A stretch of 64,000 bases of DNA from Cheiracanthium punctorium. Lineage: Eukaryota; Arthropoda; Arachnida; Araneae; Cheiracanthiidae. The notes beneath the pieces were generated by a model. The model was not told where the DNA came from, did no database searches, and worked only from the letters and a program-made list of their open reading frames with translations. Position numbers and translations under genes: made by a program. This document shows, one piece after another, positions 25,551 through 37,425 of the stretch (within the stretch, counting starts at the first letter, position 1; the number at the start of each line of letters is the position of its first letter). The stretch is from NCBI GenBank assembly GCA_038373885.1, contig JAWZYV010014429.1:310001-374000 (forward strand), read 5' to 3'.

Positions 25551-25815
25551 TTGGCGCCAAATTTGGCGATATTTCGGCGAAACTCGTCAATGTCGACGAC
25601 ATTTGGCGAGATTTTATGCATGGACCAAACAATGACAGATTATCGCCAAATTTGGCGATATTTCGCCCAAACTCGCCAAGAACGATGACAAATGGCGATA
25701 CTTTGGACATGGACCAAATGACTGACTATCGCCAAATTTGGCGATATTTTGGCAAAACTCGCCAAGGTCGAGAACAGACGGCGAGATTTTGGGCATGTAC
25801 CAAACAATGACTGTC
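25551..25815. repeat. Tandem units rich in the palindrome TCGCCAAATTTGGCGA
   Basis: About three units of roughly 90 bases, each with the palindrome or part of it, then aactcgccaa(g/t) and a tt(t/a)gg(a/g)catg(g/t)acca word. The same block recurs in unit 2 at about 27541-27807. Confidence 0.8.
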
Positions 25816-26297
25816 TACAGTTGTGTTATATTGAAGATGTCCTTAGACATTAAAGTACTCAAATTCTTTTCGGTGGTCCTGTAAATAAACTCTCCAGTAG
25901 ATTGGAACCAAAAATCGAGATGCACAACTAGATGTTACAACAATCTTATATATGAAATTTCATAATAGTTTTTGAGATTTGAGAGTTAAATATGCACACA
26001 CGTACACCAAAAGTCGCCAAGCTTGGCGACTTTTGGCATAGTTCTTGAGGGAGGCACGTGACCGTGGTCGGACCATTACCTAACTTATGTGGTAGGACGG
26101 TATTGTGCTTGAAATGGATGAATGCCCCTAAAATTGCCATTGACCGTAATGTATTGGAAATCTTTTGAGTGTTCCTGTAGCAGAACTATAAATGATAAAG
26201 ACACTTTTTTTAATGGAGAAATTCATTTTCTAACTCTTTACAGCATATATCACTTCTGAGTCGTTTGAAATAGCCCAATACCTCTAAAAAACGCTTT

Positions 26298-26817
26298 GAT
26301 GAATTTCGGCCCTTAGAGCGTAATGTATTTCGAATCTTTTGGGCGGTCCTGTAGATAAACTATTCAGTCGAATGGAACCGAAAGGGGAGGTGCACAACTA
26401 GATGTTACAACAATCCTAAATATAAAGTTTCAACATTGTACGCCTAACAGTTTTTGAGATATGCGAGTTTAATGAATTTCGGTCCATTGAGCGTAATGTA
26501 TTTCGAATGTTTTGGGCAGTCCTGTAGATAAACTATCCAGTCGAATGGAACCAAAAGGGGAGGTGCACTACTAGATGTTACAACTATTCAAAATATGAAG
26601 TTTCGACATTCTACGCCAAATAGATTTTGAGTTAGGCGAGTTTAATGAATTTCGGCCCATAGAGCGTAATGTATTTCGAATCTTTTGGGCGGTCCTGTAC
26701 ATAAACTATCCATTCGATTGCCACCAAAAGGGGAGGTGCACAACTAGATCATAGAACAATCCTAAATATCAAATCTCAACATTCTACGACCAATAGTTTT
26801 TGAGATATGCGAGTTAC
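26298..26817. repeat. Three tandem units of about 172 bases
   Basis: Each unit starts (a/g)atgaatttcgg(c/t)cc, followed by gagcgtaatgtatttcgaat, a cggtcctgta word and ggaggtgcac. Starts are near 26298, 26472 and 26642. The matching array in unit 2 is about 28314-28836. Confidence 0.85.
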
Positions 26818-27070
26818 ATACATACGTACGTACGTACGTACGTACGTACGTACAGACGGCATGGAAAAACTGGCCACAGTAGACTCGCCGCTGGTCAAAA
26901 TGAGTTGCAGACGCGTTAATAGGATCGTGCATGCTAGCCTACGATGAGATGCATCGAAAAAAATTTTAAAATTAAATTTAGAGGTAGTCAAAATCGTTTT
27001 TTTTTGTCGAAATTTGGCCCCCAAAATTTTTCGGGATCACATTACTTCCTTATACTACGTACAAGGAAGT

Positions 27071-29066
27071 AAAAATCTGATGTGTCCAACACATGACTTC
27101 CTTGCACGTCTATTAAATCAAAAGTATTTTGAAGGCACTTCCTCCAAACTTATTCGTTTGAAAGAGATAAAATATCAATAGTAGTAAGGTTTAGCGATTT
27201 CTAGCCAAATATTTCGATATCGCCAAGCTGAGTTCAATTTGAAAGATTTCCTTCTGACGCTTTGTTTGGCGATATTTCACCAAAAGCCGACAAACTTGAG
27301 ATAGTTTGCGAGATTTTGGAGATAGCCAAGTAGTCATTGACCACAGACTTTCAATGAATTGAATGCATTCATACACCTCAATGTATTTAAAGTTATTTGG
27401 CTCACCCTGTAAATAAATTCCCAGTCGATTGCTGTCAAAAATGATAATGAAAACAATTAGATATTACAATAGTTCTAAATACAAAAGTTCAAAATTCTAC
27501 GGGTTAAATTTTTAAGAGTTATACAAAATACGAAATAATTTTTGGCGCCAAATTTGGCGATATTTCGGCGAAACTCGTCAATGTCGACGTCATTTGGCGA
27601 GATTTTATGCATGGACCAAACAATGACAGATTATCGCCAAATTTGGAGATATTTCGCCCAAACTCGCCAAGAACGATGACAAATGGCGATACTTTGGACA
27701 TGGACCAAATGACTGACTATCGCCAAATTTGGCGATATTTTGGCAAAACTCGCCAAGGTCGAGAATAGACGGCGAGATTTTGGGCATGTACCAAACAATG
27801 ACTGTCTACAGTTGTGTTATATTGAAGATGTCCTTAGACATTAAAGTACTCAAATTCTTTTCGGTGGTCCTGTAAATAAACTCTCCAGTAGATTGAAACC
27901 AAAAATCGAGATGCACAACTAGATGTTACAACAATCTTATATATCAAATTTCATAATAGTTTTTGAGATTTGAGAGTTAAATATGCACACACGTACACCA
28001 AAAGTCGCCAAGCTTGGCGACTTTTGGCATAGTTCTTGAGGGAGGCACGTGACCGTGGTCGGACCATTACCTAACTTATGTGGTCGGACCATTACCTAAC
28101 TTATGTGGTAGGACGGTATTGTGCTTGAAATGGATGAATGCCCCTAAAGTTGCCATTGACCGTAATGTATTGGAAATCTTTTGAGTGTTCTTGTAGCAGA
28201 ACTAAAAATGATAAAGACACTTCTTTTAATAGAGATATTCATTTTCTAACTTTTAACAGCATACATCATTTCTGAGTCGTTTGAAATAGCCCAATACCTC
28301 TAAAAAACGCTTTGATGAATTTCGGCCCATAGAGCGTAATGTATTTCGAATCTTTTGGGCGGTCCTGTAGGTAAACTATCCAGTCGAATGGAAGCGAAAG
28401 AGAAGATGCACAACTAGATGTTACAACTATCCAAAATATGAAGTTTCGACATTCTACGCCTAATAGTTTTTGAGATATGCGAATTTAATGAATTTCGGCC
28501 CATTGAGCGTAATGTATTTCGAATGTTTTGAGCGGTCCTGTAGATAAACTATCCAGTCGAATGGAACCAAAAGGGGAGGTGCACAACTAGATGTTACAAC
28601 TATCCAAAATATGAAGTTTCGACATTCTACGCCTAATAGTTTTTGAGTTAGGCGAGTTTAATGAATTTCGGCCCATAGAAGGTAATGTATTTCGAATCTT
28701 TTGGGCGGTCCTGTACATAAACTATACATTCGATTGCCACCAAAATGGGAGGTGCACAACTAGATCATAGAACAATCCTAAATATCAAATCTCAACATTC
28801 TACGACCAATATTTTTTGAGATATGCGAGTTACATACATACGTACGTACAGACGGCATGGAAAAACTGACCACAATAAACTCGCCGCTGGTCAAAATGAG
28901 TTGCAGACGCATTAATATGATCGTGCATGCTAGCCTACGATGAGATGCATCGAAAAAATTCTTAAAATTAAATTTAGAGGTAGTCAAAATCGTTTTTTTT
29001 TGTCGAAATTTGGCCCCCAAAATTTTTCGGGATCACATTACTTCCTTATACTACGTACAAGGAAGT
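27071..29066. repeat. 2 kb tandem repeat, unit 2
   Basis: Nearly identical to unit 1, with scattered substitutions. Differences include a short tandem gain of a segment containing ccattacctaacttatgtgg (about 28067-28107) and a much shorter cgta run (28838-28850). The high identity points to a recent duplication or an assembly effect. Confidence 0.92.
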
Positions 29067-29070
29067 AAAA

Positions 29071-31055
29071 AGAGTGCATTTTTCGACTTCTACACCGAAA
29101 ATTTATTTTTCAGAGACAATAAAAGTTATAACACTTCCGGATTCTGTCAGTTCGCCCGTACTCAATCAATAAAGAATTTCATTACTTGTTGTTTATATGT
29201 ATAGAGGGGAGAGAGGACCGAAGTCAAGTTACCAGGGGTAAAATTGTTTTCAAATGATCTCCAGACTCTATAGCTGAAAACTTCTTTTGTTTACTTTATT
29301 CCATTTTGTCTGCCATTACGGCATTCTGAAAATAAGAATCCAGTCATAATATCGTAAAAATTTGTTTTACTTTTTTTTTGTCATTAACGTTTTATTGACA
29401 TGTTTATTACTTGACTGATGTTTATTTATTTTCGGCTAACGTAGGAAATTTTTAAAAATGCTTTTCAAAATTTTCATTTTTAAGATTTTTATTAATTAAT
29501 TTACTTTTATTTGTAACCTGATTTTAGTCAATAATCATCAAAGGAAACACGAGTTGTCATGTATGGTGTACTATTGGCCTCTCGAAAACTGCATAATCAG
29601 TGCTAACTCTCATCTCCAGCCCAGCTTTGTGACGTTTTAAAACAACTATTCTAAGCCTTCCGCCACGGAGATATATAAGTATTTATTTAAGATTTCACTT
29701 CTTGTTATTATTATAATGAAGTATAGCTTGAGATATTCAACACAAAAGATATAAAAGCAGTTTTCAATGACAAGATACGTATATTTTAAAGAAAAAAAAG
29801 AAATCTAACTTCAAATTTCTTCAGAATAACGAAAAATTACTTCCATTTTATATAAGTAGGGTTAGACAAAATCTCGCCAAATATAACACTAATTGGGGTG
29901 GGGATTGTAACTCCTGGGACGTGCAGTCCTTTGAGAAAGTGGCAGTGTTACGAATTTCAGAGGAGGGATATCTGCTCTTCTAAAAATTAATTCAACCTAA
30001 AATTATTGTTTTACTCATTAAATAAACAAAGATTGCACTTTGTTTCACGTAATGTAGTTAATTATACTGCAAATTTTGAATCTTTATTAAAATTCCCATT
30101 GGGTTTGATTAGGATTTGGCGATTTCTCTCAAAAAAAGAACTATTGCCAAATTGAGTTCGGTCTTGGAGACTGATGCCATACTTGGCGATAAATCGCCAA
30201 AAGGGGTAATTTTGGACATTTTTGATATATGCCGGTACCGGCAAACCTTTCTAAGCTATGTCATTATTCTGACAGTAAAATAGTAGGACACGGCAAATTC
30301 TCGCCAAATATAGAAGATATCAAAAAGTTTTCAGTTTTGGGAACTTATTTTTGACACCAAAATTGGCGATAAATTGCCAAGAGTGGCCAACGTTCGGATT
30401 CGGATCCATTAGAACGAAAGAAATTATCTATATCCATATTGTATCTGTTATTTTATCAACGGATCTTTCACGGATCTTTTAATGGCTTTTCAGGAAAAGT
30501 CAAAGACGTAAAAATTTAAAGCATTCAATTATAATAAGTAAAACTGTGATAAAACCCTCTTAATATTATTAAAAATGTAATTTTACATACATAATTTTTT
30601 TAATCCATGCATTACACAAGACCTCAAAGATATCATTGTGGCAGATTATTTGGCCTATGTTCCGTATCCGGTGCCCCTTGGTTCTGGCGACATCGTAAAC
30701 GATGTTCAACGTTAGTAAAGTACCCTGCCGATGGTAGTTTGACTGGCAACCATAAAGAAATGTGTAGAGCTTGGCGACGTTTTTTTTTGGAGGAATGATA
30801 ATGCGTCAAATATTGTAAATTGGATAATTTAGAACTATTGAAAGATGCGAAATTTCTTGCACTTTCGGGCATGCGTAATAGTTGTTTTTTAATCTAGCTA
30901 CTGTGTATGTGTGACGTAAGCAGATGAATGTAACGAATTCGCTTGCTCAATTTGACGTCACTAAGCTGTTAATTTGCGTTTTGCGCATGCGTTATTGTTA
31001 TTTTTCGTTTTTTCCTGTTTCGTCTACTATTCTAATTTGCTTCAACTTGTACTAA
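29071..31055. other. AT-rich intron sequence with scattered TTGGCGA words, no gene seen
   Basis: No supported gene. Palindromic words of the type ttggcgataaatcgccaa occur near 30183 and again (ttggcgataaattgccaa) near 30364. The stretch 30890-31008 is related to 33250-33370 across the minisatellite. Confidence 0.5.
30890..31008 (+). repeat. Diverged direct repeat, left member
   Basis: Shares cacttgacgtcact-like, ctgttaattt and tgttattgttatt words in the same order with 33250-33370. Confidence 0.65.
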
Positions 31056-31985
31056 TGTTTTTTTTTTGGGTCTCGCAGAGGGGCCCGCGTTAGCATATTT
31101 TCGAGGGGGCCCTTTTGAGGCGGTGGCCGGACCCACTGATGTTTTTTTTGGATCTCGCAGTGGGGCCCACGTTAGCATATTTTCGAGGGGGCCCCTTTGA
31201 GGCGGTGGCCGGACCCACTGATGTATTTTTTGGGGTCTCGCAGAGGGGCCCGCGTTAGCATATTTTCGAGGGGGCCCTTTTGAGGCGGTGGCCGGACCCA
31301 CTGATGTTTTTTTGGGTCTCGCAGAGGGGCCCGCGTTAGCATATTTTCGAGGGGGCCCTTTTGAGGCGGTGGCCGGACCCACTGATGTTTTTTTGGATCT
31401 CGCAGAGGGGCCGCGTTAGCATATATTCGAGGGGGCCCTTTTGAGGCGGTGGCCAGACCCACTGATGTTTTTTTTGGATCTCGCAGAGGGGCCCGCGTTA
31501 GCATATTTTCGAGGGGGCCCTTTTGAGGCGGTGGCCGGACCCACTGAAGGTTTTTTTTGGGTCTCGCAGAGGGGCCCGCGTTAGCATATTTCGAGGGCCC
31601 TTTGAGGCGTGCCGGATCACTGTTTTTTTTTGGGGTCTCGCAGAGGGGCCCGCGTTAGCATATTTTCGAGGGGCCCCTTTGAGGCGGTGGCCGGACCCAC
31701 TGATGTTTTTTTTGGGTCTCGCAGAGGGGCCGCGTTAGCATATTTTCGAGGGGGCCCTTTTGAGGCGGTGGCCGGACCCACTGATGTTTTTTTGGGGTCT
31801 CGCAGAGGGGCCCGCGTTAGCATATTTTCGAGGGGGCCCTTTTGAGGCGGTGGCCGGACCCACTGATGTTTTTTTTGGGTCTCGCAGAGGGGCCCCCGCG
31901 GTTATCATATTTTCGAGGGGGCCCTTTTGAGGCGGTGGCCGGACCCACTGATGTTTTTTTTTGGGGTCTCGCAGAGTGGCTCGCG
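31056..31985. repeat. GC-rich minisatellite, about 82-base unit, 11-12 copies
   Basis: The word tctcgcag recurs at about 31071, 31153, 31236, 31317, 31398, 31479, 31562, 31636, 31717, 31798, 31880 and 31967, mostly 81-83 bases apart. Each unit has cgttagcatattttcgaggg, then gaggcggtggccggacccac and a run of T. It is far richer in GC than the surroundings. Open frames on both strands exist only because the unit lacks stops in some phases, and unit-length changes break them, so I do not call a gene. Confidence 0.96.
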
Positions 31986-32490
31986 CGCCCTCCGAGAAAA
32001 ATGTTTTTACACTACATAAATGGGGCTTTTACCAATATTTAGCAGGCTTTATACTAGATAAAATGAATATTTACTATTTTCGCCCCCCTCCGAAAGAGCT
32101 TCTTGTTCCGCCCTTGGAGAACATATGTAAAGCTGACGTCATAAACTTGAAAATCGTCTGGATTTTTTATCACATGTATGTCTGGAAAATCGTTTTTTTT
32201 TTTTTAATCAGAATCTGAGTGGCAATTCTGATAATTAAACGCGGTGCATTTGAAGTATAGAATTTTCATTTAGTGAGCGTCGTTAGTGAGCGTCTCGGGG
32301 AATTTCTTCGTTAGTATGGATGTGTGGAATATAGAATGGGGGGGGGGGAAAGTGAGGTAAGTGCTTCTTTAATTGTACTTTTTCTAATGTTTTGTTGTGG
32401 ATTTGACTGTTTTATATAGTGTCATTTACTTAGAATTTGTGTTTCTTTTTAAAATTTTAGTGGTATATACTAGTGTTTATTCGTCACAAG

Positions 32491-32612
32491 ACGGCGATAG
32501 CCGTTGGAGCTTGGCGGTCGCTAAGGGAGGCTTGGCGCCATGGCTGAAGCTTGGCGCCAAGGTCTGTAGCGCTCGCACTTGGCGATCGCCAAGCTCCAGC
32601 GGCTATCGCCGT
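32491..32612. repeat. GC-rich foldback hairpin
   Basis: Arms of about 31 bases (32491-32521 and 32582-32612) are near-perfect inverted copies; the left begins acggcgatagccgttggagc and the right ends ccagcggctatcgccgt. The 60-base loop contains ttggcgcca and ttggcgccaa words. No coding role is suggested. Confidence 0.85.
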
Positions 32613-33249
32613 GATTACATGAGGGGCACCGTCTTGTATGATTTTACCGATTATTTCACATACTGCATATAAAATTATTATTTCAACATGATGTATTCCT
32701 AAAAACTAGCCGCCAAGGCGACCAGCTTTGTCGCCCCATACATTACTGTTCTATGTACCCAGTGCAGTGTTGGCCAAATTATGACTCATGTCAACGAAAA
32801 TCATGTTCCTTTGTTTAAACAGTATTTGTCATTCAATTTATATAGCTTAGAGTTGCTACAAATTTTGGATGTCATGATAAAAGCTGATGGTGACCACGGG
32901 GGCAAAGTGAAGTACTAACATTGCAAGATGTATGAAAATATATAATTGACGTCATTTCCATTCATAAAAATATAAAAACACTGCATTGGGTGATAACGTG
33001 TTGTACAAATTTCTCCAGAAATACATCTTAATTGCAGCAGCTGCGAGGTTAATGTGCCAAAGTTAGCAACCTAGTGTTTTAAAGTACGGTTGCATTATTT
33101 AATACATATCCTTGGTTACAAAAATATAAAAGAAACATTAAATTGCTGAAATATCCTTCAGCCCACTGCAAGGCGACAAGGCAACTATTTTTAATGTGTG
33201 ATAAACGCGATGTGAAAAGATCCGAAAGATTTTGTTTATTCGCGTATGT

Positions 33250-33370
33250 TTTATTATCTTGTAATCTAGATTACTGCGTGAGATACGTAACCAGTTACGA
33301 ATATGCTTGGTCCACTTGACGTCACTGAACTGTTAATTTGGATTTTTGCGCGTGTGTTATTGTTATTACG
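33250..33370 (+). repeat. Diverged direct repeat, right member
   Basis: Partner of 30890-31008; the pair brackets the minisatellite and the GC hairpin and might mark the ends of a larger repeat unit. Confidence 0.65.
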
Positions 33371-33454
33371 CTAATGTTTACATCTTAGCTGTTGCCGTTC
33401 CCAGCATAGAAATATCGTCGATTTTGGTACCGCATACGTCAGCGTATTATATCC

Positions 33455-35425
33455 TAACTAATATTATAAATGCGAAAGTGAGTTTGTTCGTTTGTTTGTT
33501 TGTTTATGACGCTTTCACGCCTAAACCGCTGAATCGATTAGGATGCATTTTGGTTTAGATATAGAGGGGACCCTGGAGTTGGTTATAGGCTAATTAGAAT
33601 TTTAGATTTTTAATTACTTTTTTAATTATTAATTAAAAACCGTTTTTACATTGCCATGGTTGGCGAGTTTCGCCCGTATCAAATGATTCATGTTTTGAGC
33701 TAACAAGAATGCTATTACTTCAATAAATAAGCGCGCGTGCATCTGAAAAACATTAAATACCACGGAAATTAAGCCAGTTTTACGCCAAATCTATCTGTCT
33801 GTAATAATAAAAATGAATGTTCTCCAGATAAATCTACAGAAAGCAGAGCTTTGAAAATTTGAGCATGATTGAGCCCATAACTTCGGTAATGTGCACCTGA
33901 GGCTCAAAATTTTGAAATTTTAACTACTTTTCAAACTATTAATTAAAAGCCGTTTTATCGCCCGCACAAAATGATTTATGCTTTTGAAATAAAGCAGAAA
34001 TTCTATTTGCAAAATCACATGCATTTGAAAAACATAGAAATTATGTTGATTTTACGCCAAATTAAAAAGCATAAGTAAAGAAAGGGGTACTTACGTATTA
34101 TCCCGGCGGTCCGCCAAGACAAGCGATTTTTTGCCGAAATAAATGCCGGGCACATGAAATTATTAATGGTTTTGAATACGATTGTCAACAGTTTGGCAAC
34201 CCATTTGACGATAAAAAAGTTTGGCGGGAATGACCGCTGGGATAATAAAGTACCAAGAAAAATCCAGATGTGTTTCTTAAAGTTCATAAATTTCCAAATC
34301 CTACCAATAATATAAATGTGTACGTTTGTGTGTTTGGATGTTTTTGACTGAATCACACAAAAATGGTTGAACGGATTTGAAAAAAATTTGTAATGAAAAT
34401 AGCTTATGCCCTGGATTAACATACAAACAGCCTTTCAAGCATATAGCATAAATAATTCTTTTACAAAGACACTCAAAATAATTCTAATGCATTGCGCTCT
34501 ATGGACATTTTGAAGCTACTAAACCGATTCTAAAACTTTTTTCACTGATTAAAAGTTAATTATTCCTGAGTATCATTGTTTGTTTTTGGATTAAGACCGA
34601 TTGACTGCACTAGGGTCCTAAGCCTATATGGAAAATTCCTCTGTGGGGGATTTTCTAAGGGATCCTAGCCCGTATTTATGGTTTTAGATATTTTAGAAAA
34701 CCACGGAAAACTGGGAGCGGCTAGGTCGACAGGCGCGACCAGGGTTTGAATCTAGCACCTCCCCCCTTGCAGTTTTGAGAGCAGAACTTCTTAGACACTG
34801 GTGGCATCCTAAGTGTTATAGGCTACCTTTAATGCATATATCACAGATAGTTCTTTTACAGGGATGCTAATAAGAATTACATTACGCTCTATGTGCATCT
34901 CTGTAAGTACTGAACCGATTCCTAAACTTTTTTTACTGATAGTAAGCTACACTATTCTTGAGTATTATAGGCTAACATTCATGTATGTAGCATAAATAGT
35001 TCCTTTACAGGAACACTCAAAATAATTCTAATACATTACGCTCTCTGGGTATCTCTGTAACTACAGAACCGATTCTCAAACTTTTTCACTAATAGAAAGC
35101 TGCTCTATTCCCGATTAACATAGACTAAAATTCATGCATATAGCATAAATATTTCTTTTACAAAACAGTTCGCAAATACTGTCATAACTGTATTCGCCAA
35201 ATGCCTGAAAAAAATCTAAATTTAGTAAATCTGTGCATATTCTCTTATTTTAAATGAAGTATACAAACATGCATTATACTTCATTTGAAACAAGTAAAAA
35301 GCAAATAATATTTAAATGCAGTTCCTTCTGTCGCAACAATATTTGTTATTCACACATGCTACATTTCTGTCGGGACCTAATTCTAAAGCCGACGCGGACG
35401 AAGTCGCGGGTAGCAGCTAGTATGT
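33455..35425 (+). mobile_element. Helentron-like non-autonomous repeat (plus strand)
   Basis: Begins ctaatattataaatgcgaaa, then (tttg)n and a cctaaaccgctgaatcgatt motif. It ends gacgaagtcgcgggtagcag followed by ctagta. This is the layout of the repeat at 9853-12126 read in the other direction. A second internal start (ccaataatataaatgtgtac near 34305) suggests nesting. Class by resemblance only. Confidence 0.5.
34440..35190. repeat. Three tandem units of about 175 bases in the Helentron-like repeat
   Basis: Each unit has a(c/t)attacgctct or attgcgctct, then accgattc(t/c)(a/c)aa and ctttttt(c)act, then a gcataaata(g/a)tt word (near 34447, 34987 and 35147). Confidence 0.7.
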
Positions 35426-37051
35426 AGATAATTTTAATAATCAAAATAATTTTCAAATAAAAAGATCTGTATCCGTATCCATATCCGTGGATAGGACAAA
35501 AAATGACTTGTTTTCAGATCCGTATCTGCGGATATAAAAACAAGTTATCCGTATCCGCAGATCTAATTTAATAATCCTAAAATTGCAAGAATTTTTTTAT
35601 GAGATCTCTGCTGGAAGTGATTCATGTGTCACTGTTCATTCTGTACCTCCACGAGCCATAGTCTTACACTCAGTAGAGCACTGTTCTACTGTTCTCCAAC
35701 CAGGATGTCTCAATGTAACCCCATAAGAAGGCTTTTTAAATTCAAACTTAAAAGTTATACAAAATTTATCGATAGAACAAATGTCATTATATGCATAGAA
35801 TTAAGAAAGTTTAAGCTCTAATTTAAAGTAAAAGTATTGATTGATGAGAGAAATAATTTGCTGCTCAGATCCAAAAAGTTAAAGAGGTTGTCAAACAGAT
35901 GTTGCGCATCTTTGCGCTGTGGAAGAATTTGCATATCAGCAATTTTTAAGCTTTGAAGCCAGCTCATGTCTCCAATCATATCTCTATTTCAATCCTCAGT
36001 TAAACGACAAATCTGATTACAGATTGAGTTAGGGGCAGCGAACTACAAAGGTTGCTCAAAACGTATGGCAGAGATGGAGAGTTGACTATCTCAGTACTCT
36101 CAACTGAGACAAAAATGGATGACTGGGAAGAGTAATCTTAAAGTCGGTCAGATGGTTTTAATTCAGGAAGATCACTTTTATGTTCGACTTTAGGCAGAAT
36201 ACTTGATGTCCTGTATGGTAAAGATAAAGAGTTCATGCAGGTATTGTTAAAACACCTGTAATTTTTAAAAGAACCAATATAAAAATTGTTGTCTGACCCT
36301 TTGAATAATTTGAATAATTGCATATATTATTTTATTGCATTGTTTATAATTTATTTTATGTCATTTTTGTGAGTCTTGAGAGGTCCCTGCGATGCCTTTC
36401 AACGGGAACGTTATGTTCGTGTTGGCATGTTCACCGTTTATTCCCCACATTCTCTGTTGGTTACCATAAACGCAGCCAGTGTTTGGCGAACTTTAATATC
36501 ACCGCCTGTTGCTCTCTCACCTCCAACGGAGACAGACGGCATGTTATATTTTTTGTGTGTGAGACATGGAATAAAATGTTTAAGTCTATATCTATCGAGC
36601 AGTGACTTATCAATTAGCAAAGATTTTTCTTTTTAACTAAATCTGGCACGTAACAACTTAAAAATCACCATGCTTTAGTTTTTCAGTTATTCATAGCTCA
36701 GGTATTTTTCTTTACTGAGCAATGTCTCATAATGTCTGAATGTTTCTGAATGTCTCATAAAAATTTTTGCAATTTTTTTTTCTTTTCTTTTCTTTTTCTT
36801 TCTTTTTAAAGAAAGCTTTACTACCTTTGTGAAGAACATTCGCGAGTTTTAGCAAGTAGGAATATATAAGAAAATGATACTGCTGTTGAAAAAGCCGACG
36901 AAGCTCAAACTGCTATTCAAAAAGATCTTGCAATGGAGAATTACCGCTATACTTCAAGTGGATTAATCTGCCTCTAATTATAAAACAGAACGGAAATAAT
37001 TCTACTTCAGATCAAATAGCTACAGACCTTGTCAGCATTCTTGATACTGCA
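35426..37051. other. Intron sequence before the BEL element, no gene supported
   Basis: A stretch at 35461-35570 has repeated ccgtatcc words that can pair as an imperfect foldback. Open frames near 36318-36636 overlap in several phases and show no known domain. Confidence 0.45.
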
Positions 37052-37056
37052 CGAAC

Positions 37057-37315
37057 TATTAAAACCCCCTATATTTTGCGCCTTGGCGAAACTTTTGTAT
37101 CGCCTACGCGCCAGTAAGATAAGGTAACCTTTTTTTGTATCTTTAGACGGAACTCTGATTCCGAAGATGTATGAAGGGAGTCGCCAGCCCTTGTAATACT
37201 GGCTTGAAAGTGTAATCTTAATTATATTTTGATTGTAAATAAATGGTTAAGTTTATTGTAAGAATCGATATATTCTTTATGGATATAATTCACCTGATGG
37301 ACTTTAGCCCCATCA
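37057..37315 (+). repeat. BEL/Pao 5' LTR
   Basis: 259 bases, equal to 42891-43149. It contains an aataaa hexamer near 37238. The primer site region begins just after it (tggcgtccgcgacagg at 37319). Confidence 0.95.
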
Positions 37316-37425
37316 TTTCTGGCGTCCGCGACAGGACAACTGAATGAACTGAGGTAAGCTCAGTTTAATTTCAATTTTATTGATTGATCTGATATTGATT
37401 CATTTCTGATATTGATTGCTTAAAT

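Larger units (their letters stand above)
25079..27070. repeat. 2 kb tandem repeat, unit 1
   Basis: Begins aaaaatctgatgtgtccaac and ends tactacgtacaaggaagt. The ends carry an inverted word (acttccttgcacgt on the left, and read inward from the right acttccttgtacgt), so the unit may be a transposon of unknown class. It holds three sub-blocks: a TCGCCAAATTTGGCGA-rich stretch (25551-25815), three tandem units of about 172 bases from 26298, and a (cgta)n run at 26818-26854. Unit 2 follows without a gap. Confidence 0.92.
31986..33454. other. Intron sequence after the minisatellite, no gene seen
   Basis: Apart from the GC hairpin at 32491-32612 and the repeat at 33250-33370, no feature is supported. 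A run of about ten G lies at 32339-32349. Confidence 0.5.

Noticed and set aside
31032..31845. Long open frames on both strands across the GC-rich repeat
   Set aside because: They exist because the 82-base unit lacks stops in some phases. Unit-length changes shift the frame, and both strands are open at once, so a real gene is unlikely.
34735..34770. B-box-like agggtttgaatct, possible second SINE
   Set aside because: No convincing A-box, tail or flanking duplication was found.
36318..36636. Overlapping 60-95-codon frames near 36.4 kb
   Set aside because: Three overlapping frames on both strands with no recognisable domain; likely part of an unclassified repeat.
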